Positions 14,993 to 23,379 of a stretch of 64,000 nucleotides of DNA are shown here, one piece after another (position 1 is the first letter of the stretch; each line of letters opens with the position of its first letter). The notes under the pieces were generated by a model. It saw only the letters and a list, made by a program, of their open reading frames with translations, searched no databases and was not told where the DNA came from. Made by a program: the position numbers and the translations under genes. Source of the DNA: Paenibacillus albicereus (GTDB lineage: Bacteria > Bacillota > Bacilli > Paenibacillales > Paenibacillaceae); contig NZ_CP051428.1 in NCBI RefSeq assembly GCF_012676905.1, forward strand, positions 859,001 to 923,000, in the 5' to 3' direction.

Positions 14993-15286
14993 ATGCTCGG
15001 TTCGGTGCTCATGCTGTTCTGGCTGCTGGTGGCGATCGTCATTCTGGCTTCCTTGTACGCGCAGCGGGAGCGCGAGGAGGAATGGCTCTTCCTCAAGCTG
15101 ATCGGCTACTACCTGCTCGGAGGCTTCGTGCTGTTCCTCTCCGTGCTGCCGGTGCCGCTTGGATTCATCCTTTACTGGCTGCTGCTCCACGGCAAGGCGA
15201 GGTCCAACCGGGCCGTCAAGGAAAGCGCGGCGTTCTGGGGCCTCGGCGTGCTGCTCATCCGGCTGGTGATCGGACTGATATTCTGA
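14993..15286 (+). CDS. Small membrane protein of unknown function, paralogue 2 of 3 (membrane part only)
   Basis: 97 residues with three hydrophobic segments: 'LGSVLMLFWLLVAIVILASLY', 'LKLIGYYLLGGFVLFLSVLPVPLGFILYWLLL' and 'AFWGLGVLLIRLVIGLIF'. It aligns with the N-termini of its two neighbours, sharing WxxLKLxGYxLLGxFxL...PLPLGFxLxxxLL, a basic loop with SNRAVK, then a third segment. The soluble domain of the neighbours is absent and the gene ends cleanly, so it is either a truncated duplicate or a mini-partner of the other two. GAGGAGGCG lies seven bases before ATG 14993. Confidence 0.72.
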   Translation: MLGSVLMLFWLLVAIVILASLYAQREREEEWLFLKLIGYYLLGGFVLFLSVLPVPLGFILYWLLLHGKARSNRAVKESAAFWGLGVLLIRLVIGLIF

Positions 15287-15365
15287 TGCCGGATGGACGC
15301 GGATTCGTTCTTCCCCTCCTTCGTTTTTTTCTTTATGATGGAAAAAGTAGAAAGGGGTGGGAGCG

Positions 15366-16280
15366 TTGTTTCCGGTCTGGGTATATTGGATTCCCTCGCT
15401 GCTGACCGTGGCAGGGCTCGTCTGGCTGTATCGGAAAAGCAGTCCCGACGAGCCGAACCGAGGATGGAAGCTGTTCGGCTACGTCGTGCTTGGAGCTTTT
15501 TCATTCCGCTTTGACACGTTCTCGATTCCGCTCGGCTTCCTGCTCTGCATTCCGCTGATCGTCGGGACCAGGCGTAATTTCAAAGCAAAAAGAGCCGCGG
15601 CGATCATCGGTCTGGCGGTGTTCGCTGCCGGAGTCGCCATCCCGGCGCTGGAGGAGAGCTTGTTCGAACGGCAGCGCAGCTTCGCGGTCCAGAGCGGTCC
15701 GCAGGAGCGGATCGATCTGGCCGGCGACTGGCGGCGCATGGCAGAGGGCAGTGATTCGAGCGGGAGGCTGGAGCGTTTCGAGCTCGTTCAGGAGCCGGAC
15801 GGCCGCATCCGCAGCCTGCAGTACCATGTCGCGGCCCGGGACGGCCGAGGCGCGTACGAGATCGAGGTGCGTTATGCGCCGGAAAAGGGACAGGCCGTCC
15901 TGGAGCGGACGAGAATCTTCTCGCCGCATGCCCAAGCCGCGCTCGCCTTGCCAGGCGTCTCGTCCACGATAGGGCAAGCCGACCCGGAGAGCTTCCTGAA
16001 GCTTCTGTCGCCGGACAACCTGAAGCAGATCGCCGAAGAGGCCCAAAGCGGCTCGGCGCCGCTGCAGGAGCTGGAGCTTACCTTTTTCAACGGTCAGGCG
16101 GCTCCGGTCGAGCCCTCCCCGATCCGTCGCCTGCTCGGGGCGGACGGCGTCAAGCCGGCCGGCGAGGAGCCGATTCACGGCTATATCCTGCAGGCGCGCG
16201 GCAAGACAGATTCCCCGGACGGCATGGAGGACAAGTTCATCTGGCATGTCATTCCGACGTATGAAGTCCAGAAGGGCTGA
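15366..16280 (+). CDS. Membrane protein of unknown function, paralogue 3 of 3
   Basis: 304 residues. It has three N-terminal membrane segments ('VYWIPSLLTVAGLVWLY', 'GWKLFGYVVLGAFSFRFDTFSIPLGFLLCIPLI', 'AAAIIGLAVFAAGVAIP') and a soluble domain with 'GRLERFELVQEPDGRIRSLQYHVA', matching the corresponding 'RFELVYDRVGNVVQLSYAI' of paralogue 1. No named family is recognised. I prefer TTG 15366 because the excellent Shine-Dalgarno AAAGGGGTGG (15351-15360) is correctly spaced for it; the in-frame GTG at 15357 lies inside that site. A short poorly supported frame and a terminator follow. Confidence 0.74.
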   Translation: MFPVWVYWIPSLLTVAGLVWLYRKSSPDEPNRGWKLFGYVVLGAFSFRFDTFSIPLGFLLCIPLIVGTRRNFKAKRAAAIIGLAVFAAGVAIPALEESLFERQRSFAVQSGPQERIDLAGDWRRMAEGSDSSGRLERFELVQEPDGRIRSLQYHVAARDGRGAYEIEVRYAPEKGQAVLERTRIFSPHAQAALALPGVSSTIGQADPESFLKLLSPDNLKQIAEEAQSGSAPLQELELTFFNGQAAPVEPSPIRRLLGADGVKPAGEEPIHGYILQARGKTDSPDGMEDKFIWHVIPTYEVQKG

Positions 16281-16483
16281 CGGACTCTCTCCCGCGCCAG
16301 CCTTGCAGCTCCTCTCCCGCCTCATCTTCCAATCGGAAAGGAACATTCGGCATGAACGAGGATCAGAAGCATGCCGCCGCCTGGCGGGGGCTCGGGCTGT
16401 ACGTCGTCAGCCTGCTGATTTCCATCATGCCGCAAGGATCGCCTTGCTCGTCAGGATGGGCCGGTCCGCAAGAAAAGCTCCAC

Positions 16484-16505
16484 GGCGCCACGAGGGCGCC
16501 TTTTT
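16484..16505 (+). terminator. Terminator downstream of the membrane-protein family
   Basis: GGCGCC, loop ACGAG, GGCGCC and T5. It lies 200 bases after the last stop. The stretch 16281-16730 otherwise holds a doubtful 63-codon frame and the promoter region of the next operon. Confidence 0.75.
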
Positions 16506-16561
16506 CATGGTCAAGTCCGAAAATATTCTCCACAAATAAATAAAAAAGTGGAGAAAAATAC

Positions 16562-16590
16562 TTCCCAATGCTGGAAAGCGCTGTTATACT
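16562..16590 (+). promoter_or_regulatory. Putative promoter with a cre-like site for the sugar ABC operon
   Basis: TTCCCA and TATACT are separated by 17 bases. GGAAAGCGCTGTTA at 16573-16586 overlaps the -10 region and matches 11 of 14 positions of the CcpA operator TGAAAGCGCTTTCA. Carbon catabolite repression of the transporter is inferred. The mRNA leader would be about 135 bases. Confidence 0.5.
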
Positions 16591-16730
16591 AGCGGTGACT
16601 TAACGAAATCTCCATATCCGCATCCTGGCAACGCGACAACTTGGGATTTGCCGCATCATCGATTCGCTCCATGGCTTCTGCAGAACTTGTCCAACAAGTC
16701 TCAAGAACTCAAGAGAGGGTGGCTCATGAC

Positions 16731-18185
16731 ATGGTAAACCGCAGCTCCGCAAGCTCCAGCTTGACCCCTGCTTCCTCTGAAGCGACGCCCCCCGACGCAG
16801 CAATCCGCATGACAGCAGCCCGCAACGCTTCATCCGTACAGCCGTCTGGCTCCCGACCCTTCCGCAGCAGCCGTCCCGTCCGTCTCGCCTCAACCGGCGC
16901 GCTCGCCGCGCTGATGCTGCTGGCCTCCGCCTGCGGCAACGGCGGCTCGAACGATCCCGGCAGCGCGCCGACGGTCAGCCCGGGCGCCAGTCCCGGCGCC
17001 AGTCCGGCTCCTTCCGTACAGGAAGCGAAGCTGGAGTTCTGGACGATCTCGCTGCAGCCGACGTTCAACGACTACATCAACGGACTCATCGACGAGTATC
17101 AGAAAGCCCATCCCGGCGTGACGGTCGATTGGAAGGACTATCCATACGACGCGATCACGACCAAGCTGCTCGCCACGGCCGGCGGCAAGAACGCGCCGGA
17201 TGTCGTCAACCTCAACACCGAGTTCGCGAGCCAGCTCGCGACCAAGGGCGCTCTGGCCGACCTCGGCCCCCTCCTCTCGGACGAGGCCAAGGGCAGCTTC
17301 TTCCCCGGCATCTTCGATTCCACCGTGTTCGACGGCAAGCCGTACGCGCTGCCCTGGTACACCGGCACCCAGGTGCTCTACATGAACAAGGAGCTCGTCG
17401 AGAAGGCCGGGCTCGATCCGGCGAACCCTCCGAAGACGAAGGAGGAGCTGTACGAGTGGTCGCGCCAGGTGAAGGAAAAGACCGGCGCCGCCGGCTACGC
17501 GACGCAGTTCGGCGCGAACCTGCTGCCGAGCGAGGGCGTGCCGATCCTCGATGACTCGCGCACGAGCGCGGCGTTCAACACCGACGCCGGCATCGCCGTC
17601 GTCGAGCAGCTCAAGAAGCTCGTCGAGGAAGGCGTCATCGTCAAGGACGACGCCAAGTTCGACAAGCAGGTCGAATACTACGCGAGCGAGCAGGTCGCCT
17701 TCGAGCTGTCGGGACCGACGTTCATCAACAAGCTCAAGACCGCCGCTCCCGACATCTACGCCAAGACGGTCGCCGTGCCGCTGCCGACAGGCAAGGCTGA
17801 CCTCCGTTATTCCAACTCGATGAACCTCGTCGTGCCCAAAAACTCCGACAATCCGCAAGCCGCCGCCGACTTCGCCGTCTTCGTCACCAACGCGGCCAAC
17901 CAGACGGCGTTCGCCAAGATCGCCAACACGCTGCCGTCCACCAAGGCGTCGATCGAGGATCCGTTCTTCACGGAGTCCGACGACACGCTGGAGTCGCAGG
18001 CGAAGATCGCTTCGGCGCAGAGCCTCGACAAGGCGCAGGAATACTACCTCGGCATCCCGGCCGCCGGCGACATCAACACGGCGATCGCCCGCCAGCTGCA
18101 GGAGATCATCCTGAACGGCGCCGACGTCAAGAAGGGCGTCGCGGACGCGGCGGCCAAGGTCAACGAGGCGATCGCTCCGAAATAA
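16731..18185 (+). CDS. ABC transporter sugar-binding lipoprotein (family 1)
   Basis: 484 residues. A lipobox LLASA-Cys follows a hydrophobic stretch, but the segment before it is about 50 residues long, Ser/Arg/Pro-rich and unusual; a later start is possible but lacks a ribosome-binding site. After an Asp/Pro/Gly linker comes a typical extracellular solute-binding protein family 1 fold: 'KLEFWTISLQPTFNDYINGLIDEYQKAHPGVTV', 'APDVVNLNTEFASQLATKGALADL', 'KPYALPWYTGTQVLYMNKELVEKAGLDP' and a Trp-rich cleft. The ligand is probably a mono- or oligosaccharide. It heads an operon with two permeases; no ATPase gene is present, so a shared MsmX-type ATPase is expected. GAGAGGG lies upstream of ATG 16731. 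Confidence 0.9.
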   Translation: MVNRSSASSSLTPASSEATPPDAAIRMTAARNASSVQPSGSRPFRSSRPVRLASTGALAALMLLASACGNGGSNDPGSAPTVSPGASPGASPAPSVQEAKLEFWTISLQPTFNDYINGLIDEYQKAHPGVTVDWKDYPYDAITTKLLATAGGKNAPDVVNLNTEFASQLATKGALADLGPLLSDEAKGSFFPGIFDSTVFDGKPYALPWYTGTQVLYMNKELVEKAGLDPANPPKTKEELYEWSRQVKEKTGAAGYATQFGANLLPSEGVPILDDSRTSAAFNTDAGIAVVEQLKKLVEEGVIVKDDAKFDKQVEYYASEQVAFELSGPTFINKLKTAAPDIYAKTVAVPLPTGKADLRYSNSMNLVVPKNSDNPQAAADFAVFVTNAANQTAFAKIANTLPSTKASIEDPFFTESDDTLESQAKIASAQSLDKAQEYYLGIPAAGDINTAIARQLQEIILNGADVKKGVADAAAKVNEAIAPK

Positions 18186-18207
18186 CGGCAAGGACGGTGA
18201 GAATCCG

Positions 18208-19095
18208 ATGCGCAGAAGAACGCTTGCTTCCGACGCGCTGCCGGCCTGGAGCTTCATGGCTCCGGGCCTTCTCGTCATCGGCGTGTTCGTGCTTTTCCCG
18301 ATCGTGTACAGCATCCCGCTCGCCCTGACCGACTACTCGGTGCTGGGGGAGACGAAGTTTGTCGGGCTGGACAACTTCCGCCGGGCGTTCGCGGACGAGA
18401 GCTTCCTCGTCTCGCTCTGGAACTCCATGCTCTACATCCTCGTCGTGCCGGCGCTGCAGATCCTGTCCATCCTGATGGCGATCCTCGTCAACAGCCGCAT
18501 CCCGGGCATCCAGGCGTTCCGGGCGGCCTACTACATCCCGGTCGTGACGTCGATGGTCGCCGTCGCGCTCATGTGGAACTGGCTGCTCAGCCAGAACGGC
18601 CTCGTCAATTACTTTCTCATCAGCCTCGGCATCCTGGACCAGAAGATCGGCTGGCTGTCGACCAGCTCGACGGCGCTGTACGTGCTCATGTTCATCACCC
18701 TGTGGAAAGGGCTCGGCTACTACATGATGCTGTATCTCGCCGGCCTGCAGTCGATCCCGGCCGACCTCTACGAGGCGGCGATCGTCGACGGGGCTTCGCG
18801 CGCGCAGCGCATCCGCCTCATCACGATTCCGCTGCTGCGGCCGTACATCTTCTTCTGCAGCCTCATCTCGCTCATGGGCGCGATCCGGGTGTTCGACGAG
18901 ATGTTCGTGCTGACGCAGGGCGGTCCGGGCACGTCGACGCTGACGAGCAGCCTGTACATCTACGAGCAGGGCATCAAGGAGCTGAACTACGGCTATGCCT
19001 CCGCCCTCGGCCTCATCGTCAGCGTCATCGTCGGCGTCCTGAGCGTGCTTGTGTTTCGGTTCAACCGGCAGGGAGGGGTGAATCCGTACGGATGA
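18208..19095 (+). CDS. Sugar ABC transporter permease, MalF/UgpA type
   Basis: 295 residues with six membrane spans ('FMAPGLLVIGVFVLFPIVYSIPLALTD' first). The cytoplasmic EAA loop is 'YEAAIVDGASRAQRIRLITIPLLRP', the contact site for the ATPase. The last loop has 'FDEMFVLTQGGPG', diagnostic of MalF-type sugar permeases. It lies 22 bases after the binding-protein gene and overlaps the next permease by four bases (ATGA), so the three genes form one unit. Confidence 0.95.
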   Translation: MRRRTLASDALPAWSFMAPGLLVIGVFVLFPIVYSIPLALTDYSVLGETKFVGLDNFRRAFADESFLVSLWNSMLYILVVPALQILSILMAILVNSRIPGIQAFRAAYYIPVVTSMVAVALMWNWLLSQNGLVNYFLISLGILDQKIGWLSTSSTALYVLMFITLWKGLGYYMMLYLAGLQSIPADLYEAAIVDGASRAQRIRLITIPLLRPYIFFCSLISLMGAIRVFDEMFVLTQGGPGTSTLTSSLYIYEQGIKELNYGYASALGLIVSVIVGVLSVLVFRFNRQGGVNPYG

Positions 19096-20156
19096 TGGAT
19101 GCGAACTTTTCCGCAGGCGGAGCAGCGAAAGGCAAGGCGGGAACGCCGTCCTCCGGCGACGGATGGCGTGCCCGGCAGGCGGCGACGGACGGCGCTGCGC
19201 TCGCGGCGAGCGCGGCGGACGGACCGCCAGGAGCAGGGCCGCCAGGAAGCGGCCTGCCGGCGCGCCGCAGCGGCGCGCATCCGGCGGGCAGCGGACCGGA
19301 GCCTGCACGCGCAGGCCGAGGCCGGGGCTGGCGGCGCGCCCGGCGCATCCCGGCGCTGCTGCTCGGCTACGTGCTGCTGGTGCTGCTCGCGCTGTTCATG
19401 ATGGGGCCGTTCCTGTGGCTCCTCAGCGTTTCGCTCATGCCGGGCACCAACGTGTTCAAGTTTCCGCCGCCGATCTTCCCGACGTTCATCAAGTTCGACA
19501 ACTACGCGCAGGTATGGAGCTTCATCGACTTTCCGAAGTACATCGGCAACACGCTCGTCATCACCGGCCTCGGGCTCGTGCTGAACATCCTGCTCTCGCT
19601 GTCGACCGCGTACCCGCTCGCCAAGATGCGCTTCAAGGGCCGCTCGCTCGTCTTCGGCGTGCTCGTCGCGACGATGATTATCCCGTCCGCGACGGCGCTC
19701 GTCGTGCATTATCTGACGATCAGCTGGTTCGGGCTGCTCGGCTCGTTCTTCGGCGTCGTGCTTCCTTCGGCGGTGTCGGTGTTCAACATCTTCCTGATGC
19801 GGCAGACGTTCCTCGGCGTGCCCGACGACATCCGCGACTCCGGCAAGGTCGACGGCGCATCGGAGCTGCGCATCTGGTGGCGGCTGATGGTCCCGATGGT
19901 CAAGCCGGGCATCGCGGTGATCGCGCTGCTGGAGTTCATGTCGTACTGGAACAGCTTCCTCTGGCCGATCGTCGTGCTCGACGACCCGGCCAAGTACCCG
20001 CTCGCGTCGGCGCTGACGTACTTGAACGGCCAGTTCGCGTACAACTTCGGCTGGATCGCCGCGGGCACGATCCTGTCGGTGCTGCCGATCATCGTGGTGT
20101 TCCTGTTCACGCAGCGCTACTACATGGAGGGCATTTCCGGCGCGGTGAAAGGCTAG
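19092..20156 (+). CDS. Sugar ABC transporter permease, MalG/UgpE type, with a long N-terminal extension
   Basis: 354 residues. Residues 88-354 are an ordinary MalG-type permease: 'LLGYVLLVLLALFMMGPFLWLLSVSLMPG', EAA loop 'DSGKVDGASELRIWWRLMVPMVKPG', and the end 'QRYYMEGISGAVKG'. The first ~85 residues are a Gly/Ala/Pro/Arg-rich, probably disordered cytoplasmic segment that relatives lack. The start at 19092 overlaps the TGA of the upstream permease (ATGA), which supports it, although an internal GTG nearer the first membrane span cannot be excluded. Confidence 0.92.
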   Translation: MMDANFSAGGAAKGKAGTPSSGDGWRARQAATDGAALAASAADGPPGAGPPGSGLPARRSGAHPAGSGPEPARAGRGRGWRRARRIPALLLGYVLLVLLALFMMGPFLWLLSVSLMPGTNVFKFPPPIFPTFIKFDNYAQVWSFIDFPKYIGNTLVITGLGLVLNILLSLSTAYPLAKMRFKGRSLVFGVLVATMIIPSATALVVHYLTISWFGLLGSFFGVVLPSAVSVFNIFLMRQTFLGVPDDIRDSGKVDGASELRIWWRLMVPMVKPGIAVIALLEFMSYWNSFLWPIVVLDDPAKYPLASALTYLNGQFAYNFGWIAAGTILSVLPIIVVFLFTQRYYMEGISGAVKG

Positions 20157-20200
20157 CTGTCGTGGCGGCGTGCGGCTGCCCGGCGAACGGGGCCGAGTTC

Positions 20201-20400
20201 AGCCGTAGCCGCTGCGCGAGGAATGTGACGTAGGTCGAGCCGGAGCCTCTTGGGGCGACGAATGTGCCTAGGTCCGCCGAAGCCGCATGGGGCGACGAGT
20301 GTGCCTAGGTCCGCCGAAGCCGCATGGGGCGACGAGTGTGCCGAGATTCGCCCGAAGCCGCTACGCGACGAACTTGCCTAGGTCCGCCGAAGCCGCTGCG
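20201..20400. repeat. Tandem repeat, ~37-bp unit, about 5.5 copies
   Basis: Units start near 20201, 20238, 20281, 20318, 20356 and 20391. The clearest unit contains AGCCGCATGGGGCGACGAGT followed by GTGCCTAGGTCCGCCGA. Length varies from 35 to 43 bp. It begins 45 bases after the permease stop and contains no ORF of note. The segment 20401-20704 between this and the next repeat holds an inverted repeat: 17-base arms at 20429-20445 and 20468-20484 with one mismatch. Confidence 0.8.
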
Positions 20401-20704
20401 CGCTCTCCATCATCCTTCCGATTCGCTCTTGTCGTCGGATTCCCTGATTTCCCTACCTCTGACGAGGAGGGAATCCGCCGACAAATGCGACCGCTGCCGC
20501 TTCTACAGGACCATGGAGGCGCTCCGCTCTAGCTGGGACACGGCGACACGGCAAGCGGTATAGCCTCTCGCAGTCGTCTATTAAAGCTCGGACTGCGTTG
20601 AACTTGACGGAAAGGCCGTTAAGCATCCGCTTCGCTGAACGTTAACGCCGCATGCATTTATCTGGCCGAAAGACTTACGGCCATAACGGTACAGCTCAAA
20701 AGAA

Positions 20705-21484
20705 GACCGGAGTTACGCGGGAAAACCGAGTAACTCGGGGGTGATGAGGTCCAGTCGGCCGGAGTTGCGCGGAAAAACCGAGTAACTCGGGTGCGAGGAG
20801 GTCCAGCCGGTCGGAGTTGCGCGGAAAAAACGAGTAACTCGGGTGCGAGGAGGTCCAGCCGGCCGGAGTTGCGCGGAAAAACCGAGTAACTCGGGTGCAG
20901 AGGGTCCAAACAGTCGGAGTTGCGCGGAAAAAACGAGTAACTCGGGTGCGAGGAGGTCCAGCCGGCCGGAGTTGCGCGGAAAAAACGAGTAACTCGGGTG
21001 CGAGGAGGTCCAGCCGGCCGGAGTTGCGCGGAAAAACCGAGTAACTCGGGGGTGATGAGGTCCAGCCGGCCGGAGTTGCGCGAAAAAATCGAGTTACTGG
21101 GGTTCGAGGAGGGCGTCCAGCAGGCAATAGCTCGAAAAAATCGAGTTACTGGGGTTCGAGGAGGGCGTCCGGCAAGCAATAGCTCGAAAAAATCGAGTTA
21201 CTGGGGTTCGAGGAGGGCGTCCGTCAGGCAATAGCTCGAAAAAATCGGGTTACTGGGGTTCGAGGAGGGCGTCCAGCAGGCAATAGCTCGAAAAAATCGA
21301 GTTACTGGGGTTCGAGGAGGGCGTCCAGCAGGCAATAGCTCGAAAAAATCGAGTTACTGGGGTTCGAGGAGGGCGTCCGGCAGGCAATAGCTCGAAAAAA
21401 TCGAGTTACTGGGGTTCGAGGAGGGCGTCCGTCAGGCAATAGCTCGAAAAAATCGAGTTACTTGGGTTCGAGGAGGGCGTTCAG
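20705..21484. repeat. Tandem repeat, 52-bp unit, about 15 copies in two sequence classes
   Basis: Class A units start with GGAGTTGCGCGG-like sequence at 20709, 20761, 20813, 20865, 20916, 20968, 21020 and 21072. Class B units start with CAGGCAATAGCTCG at 21121, 21173, 21225, 21277, 21329, 21381 and 21433. Spacing is 52 bp throughout, with one 51-bp interval. Class A carries CCGAGTAACTCGG; class B carries CTCGAAAAAATCGAG. The unit at 21072 is a chimera: class A at its left, class B at its right. A 52-bp period is not a multiple of three, so no conserved reading frame exists. It fills the gap between the sugar transporter and the amino-sugar operon. Confidence 0.95.
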
Positions 21485-21600
21485 GAGGCGATATGGCCAA
21501 CAGAAGCGGAGGGGACGGAAACCTCTTGGAGAAGCGGGAGCGGTTCCCTTGAAGGCCGGATTCCTTCCGTTTGGAAGGGAAATCAGAGGAATCTGGGCTT

Positions 21601-21766
21601 CAGCGGAATCGGAAAGAGGTTCCGTCCCCGGAGCGGCGCCAAGGGCATCCGAAATCGGAAAGAGGTTCCGTCCCCGGAGCGGCGCCAAGGGGCATTCGGA
21701 ATCGGAAAGAGGTTCCGTCCCCGGAGCGGCGCCAAGGGGCAGCCGGAGCTATAGAGGTTCCGTCGC
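21601..21766. repeat. Tandem repeat, 46-47-bp unit, about 3.3 copies
   Basis: The block AATCGGAAAGAGGTTCCGTC followed by CCCGGAGCGGCGCCAAGGG starts at 21607, 21653 and 21700, and a fourth diverged copy begins at about 21747. An inverted partial copy (GGACGGAAACCTCTT) occurs upstream near 21513-21527. It ends about 30 bases before the start of the DUF4127 gene, so it would lie in or just before that gene's mRNA leader. Confidence 0.85.
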
Positions 21767-21796
21767 TGTTCGAGCGAAGAAAGGAGGCAAAGGAGC

Positions 21797-23374
21797 ATGG
21801 GCAACCCGAAGCGGGGCAAGGTGGCGTATCTGCCGCTGGACGAGCGGCCCTGCAACTATGAATTTCCCTGGCTGCTCGCCGGGGATACCGATCTGGAGCT
21901 GGTACGGCCGCCGCTCGAGTGGATGGGGCGCAAAAAGCGTCCCGGCCGCATCGCGGAGCTCGGCGACTGGCTGGAGCGCGAGGCCGAGGATGCCGAGGCC
22001 GCGATCGTCTCGATCGACACGCTGCTGTACGGCGGCATCGTCCCTTCGCGGCTGCATCGGCTGGGCGAGCACGAGGCGGCGCGGCCGCTGGAGCGGCTGC
22101 GCCGCATCCGCGAGCGCAGGCCGGACATTCGGCTGTACGCGTTCCATCTCATCATGCGCTGTCCGCAGTATTCGAGCAGCGACGAGGAGCCGGACTACTA
22201 CGCCGACTGGGGGCGGGAGCTGTTCCGGCTCGGCTATCTGGGCCACCGCGAGCAGCTCGGCCTCGCCATCGCCGAGGAGCAGCAGGAGCTGAGCCGCATC
22301 CGGCTGCGGCTGCCGGAGGACGTGCGCGACGATTACCTGGAAAGACGCGCCGTCAACGCCTCCGCCAACCGCGCCTCGCTCGAGCTGGCGGCGGACGGCA
22401 CGCTGGACTTTCTCGCGCTGCCGCAGGACGACGCGGCGCCGTATGGCTGGACCGCGCTCGACCAGCAGGCGGTCCGCCAGCGCATCCGCGAGCTCGGCGC
22501 CGAGACGCGCACGCTCATGTACCCCGGCGCCGACGAGACCGGCTGCACGCTGCTCGCCCGGCTGGCGGTCGAGCGGACGAACCGATCCCGCCCGCTCGTC
22601 TACGCCCGCTACGCCAGCACGCTCGGCCCGCAAGTCGTGCCGCTGTACGAGGACCGCCCGCTCGGCGAGAGCGTCAAGGCGCAGCTGCTTGCGGCGGGAG
22701 CCTTGCTCGCGGAGAGCGCCGCCGACGCGCAGCTCGTGCTGCTCGTCAACTCGCCGGGCGGACCGATGGCCGAGTCGAACGACCAGCTGCGCCCGAATGC
22801 CGCCTACGACGTGCAGCGCAGCGTGCAGGAGCTGGCGGAGTACGCCGAGCATGCCGTCCGCGTGCTCGGCAAGCCCTCGGCCATCGCAGATGTCGCCTAT
22901 GCGAACGGCGGCGACCTGCAGCTGCTGCGGCTGCTGAAGGCCAAGGGCCTGCTGCCCGAGCTGGCGGGCATCGCCGGCTGGAACACGAGCGGCAACACGC
23001 TCGGCACGGCGATCGCGCAGCTGCTGCTGCATGCCCGCTACGGCCGCACGCCGGCGCAGCTCGGCTTCCTCGGGCTGCGCGTCGCCGAGGACTACGGCTA
23101 TTGCGCCGCCGTGCGCCGGCCGCTGGCGGACGGCGTCATCCGGGAGCGGGGCATGGATTATTTCAACGTCGACGGCGAGCGCGGAGCGGCGGCGGGGCTC
23201 GTGCGGGAGGCGCTGGAGCTTTTTTTGGAGCAGGAAGGATTCACGGACGGGCCGCTCCGCATCCGCATCGAGGACTGCTGCCTGCCGTGGAGCCGCATGT
23301 TCGAGGTCGGGCTGCGTGTGGAGGCGAATGACGGCGACGCGGGAGCGCCGACGATCAGCGAAGACAGGGAGTGA
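21797..23374 (+). CDS. DUF4127 family protein
   Basis: 525 residues matching DUF4127 over its whole length: 'VAYLPLDERPCNYEFPWLLA' at the start, 'AAIVSIDTLLYGGIVPSRLH', 'LYAFHLIMRCPQYSSSDEEPDYY', 'LMYPGADETGCTLLARLA', 'VVPLYEDRPLGESVKAQLLAAG', 'VAYANGGDLQLL' and 'GIAGWNTSGNTLGTAIAQ'. The biochemical role of the family is not known to me. No signal peptide, so probably cytosolic. It opens an operon with nanE, an RpiR regulator, a ROK kinase and an FAD oxidoreductase, which suggests a part in amino-sugar or glycan breakdown. AAAGGAGG lies well placed before ATG 21797. Confidence 0.9.
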   Translation: MGNPKRGKVAYLPLDERPCNYEFPWLLAGDTDLELVRPPLEWMGRKKRPGRIAELGDWLEREAEDAEAAIVSIDTLLYGGIVPSRLHRLGEHEAARPLERLRRIRERRPDIRLYAFHLIMRCPQYSSSDEEPDYYADWGRELFRLGYLGHREQLGLAIAEEQQELSRIRLRLPEDVRDDYLERRAVNASANRASLELAADGTLDFLALPQDDAAPYGWTALDQQAVRQRIRELGAETRTLMYPGADETGCTLLARLAVERTNRSRPLVYARYASTLGPQVVPLYEDRPLGESVKAQLLAAGALLAESAADAQLVLLVNSPGGPMAESNDQLRPNAAYDVQRSVQELAEYAEHAVRVLGKPSAIADVAYANGGDLQLLRLLKAKGLLPELAGIAGWNTSGNTLGTAIAQLLLHARYGRTPAQLGFLGLRVAEDYGYCAAVRRPLADGVIRERGMDYFNVDGERGAAAGLVREALELFLEQEGFTDGPLRIRIEDCCLPWSRMFEVGLRVEANDGDAGAPTISEDRE

Positions 23375-23379
23375 AGCCA

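Noticed and set aside
16352-16543. A 63-codon frame with a GGAAAGGAA site upstream and one hydrophobic stretch
   Set aside because: It runs through the terminator hairpin at 16484-16505, and the second half has no protein-like character; at most a decayed fragment.
20658-21179. A 173-codon minus-strand frame over the 52-bp repeats
   Set aside because: The repeat period is not a multiple of three, the peptide shows rotating frames of the same DNA unit, and there is no start signal.
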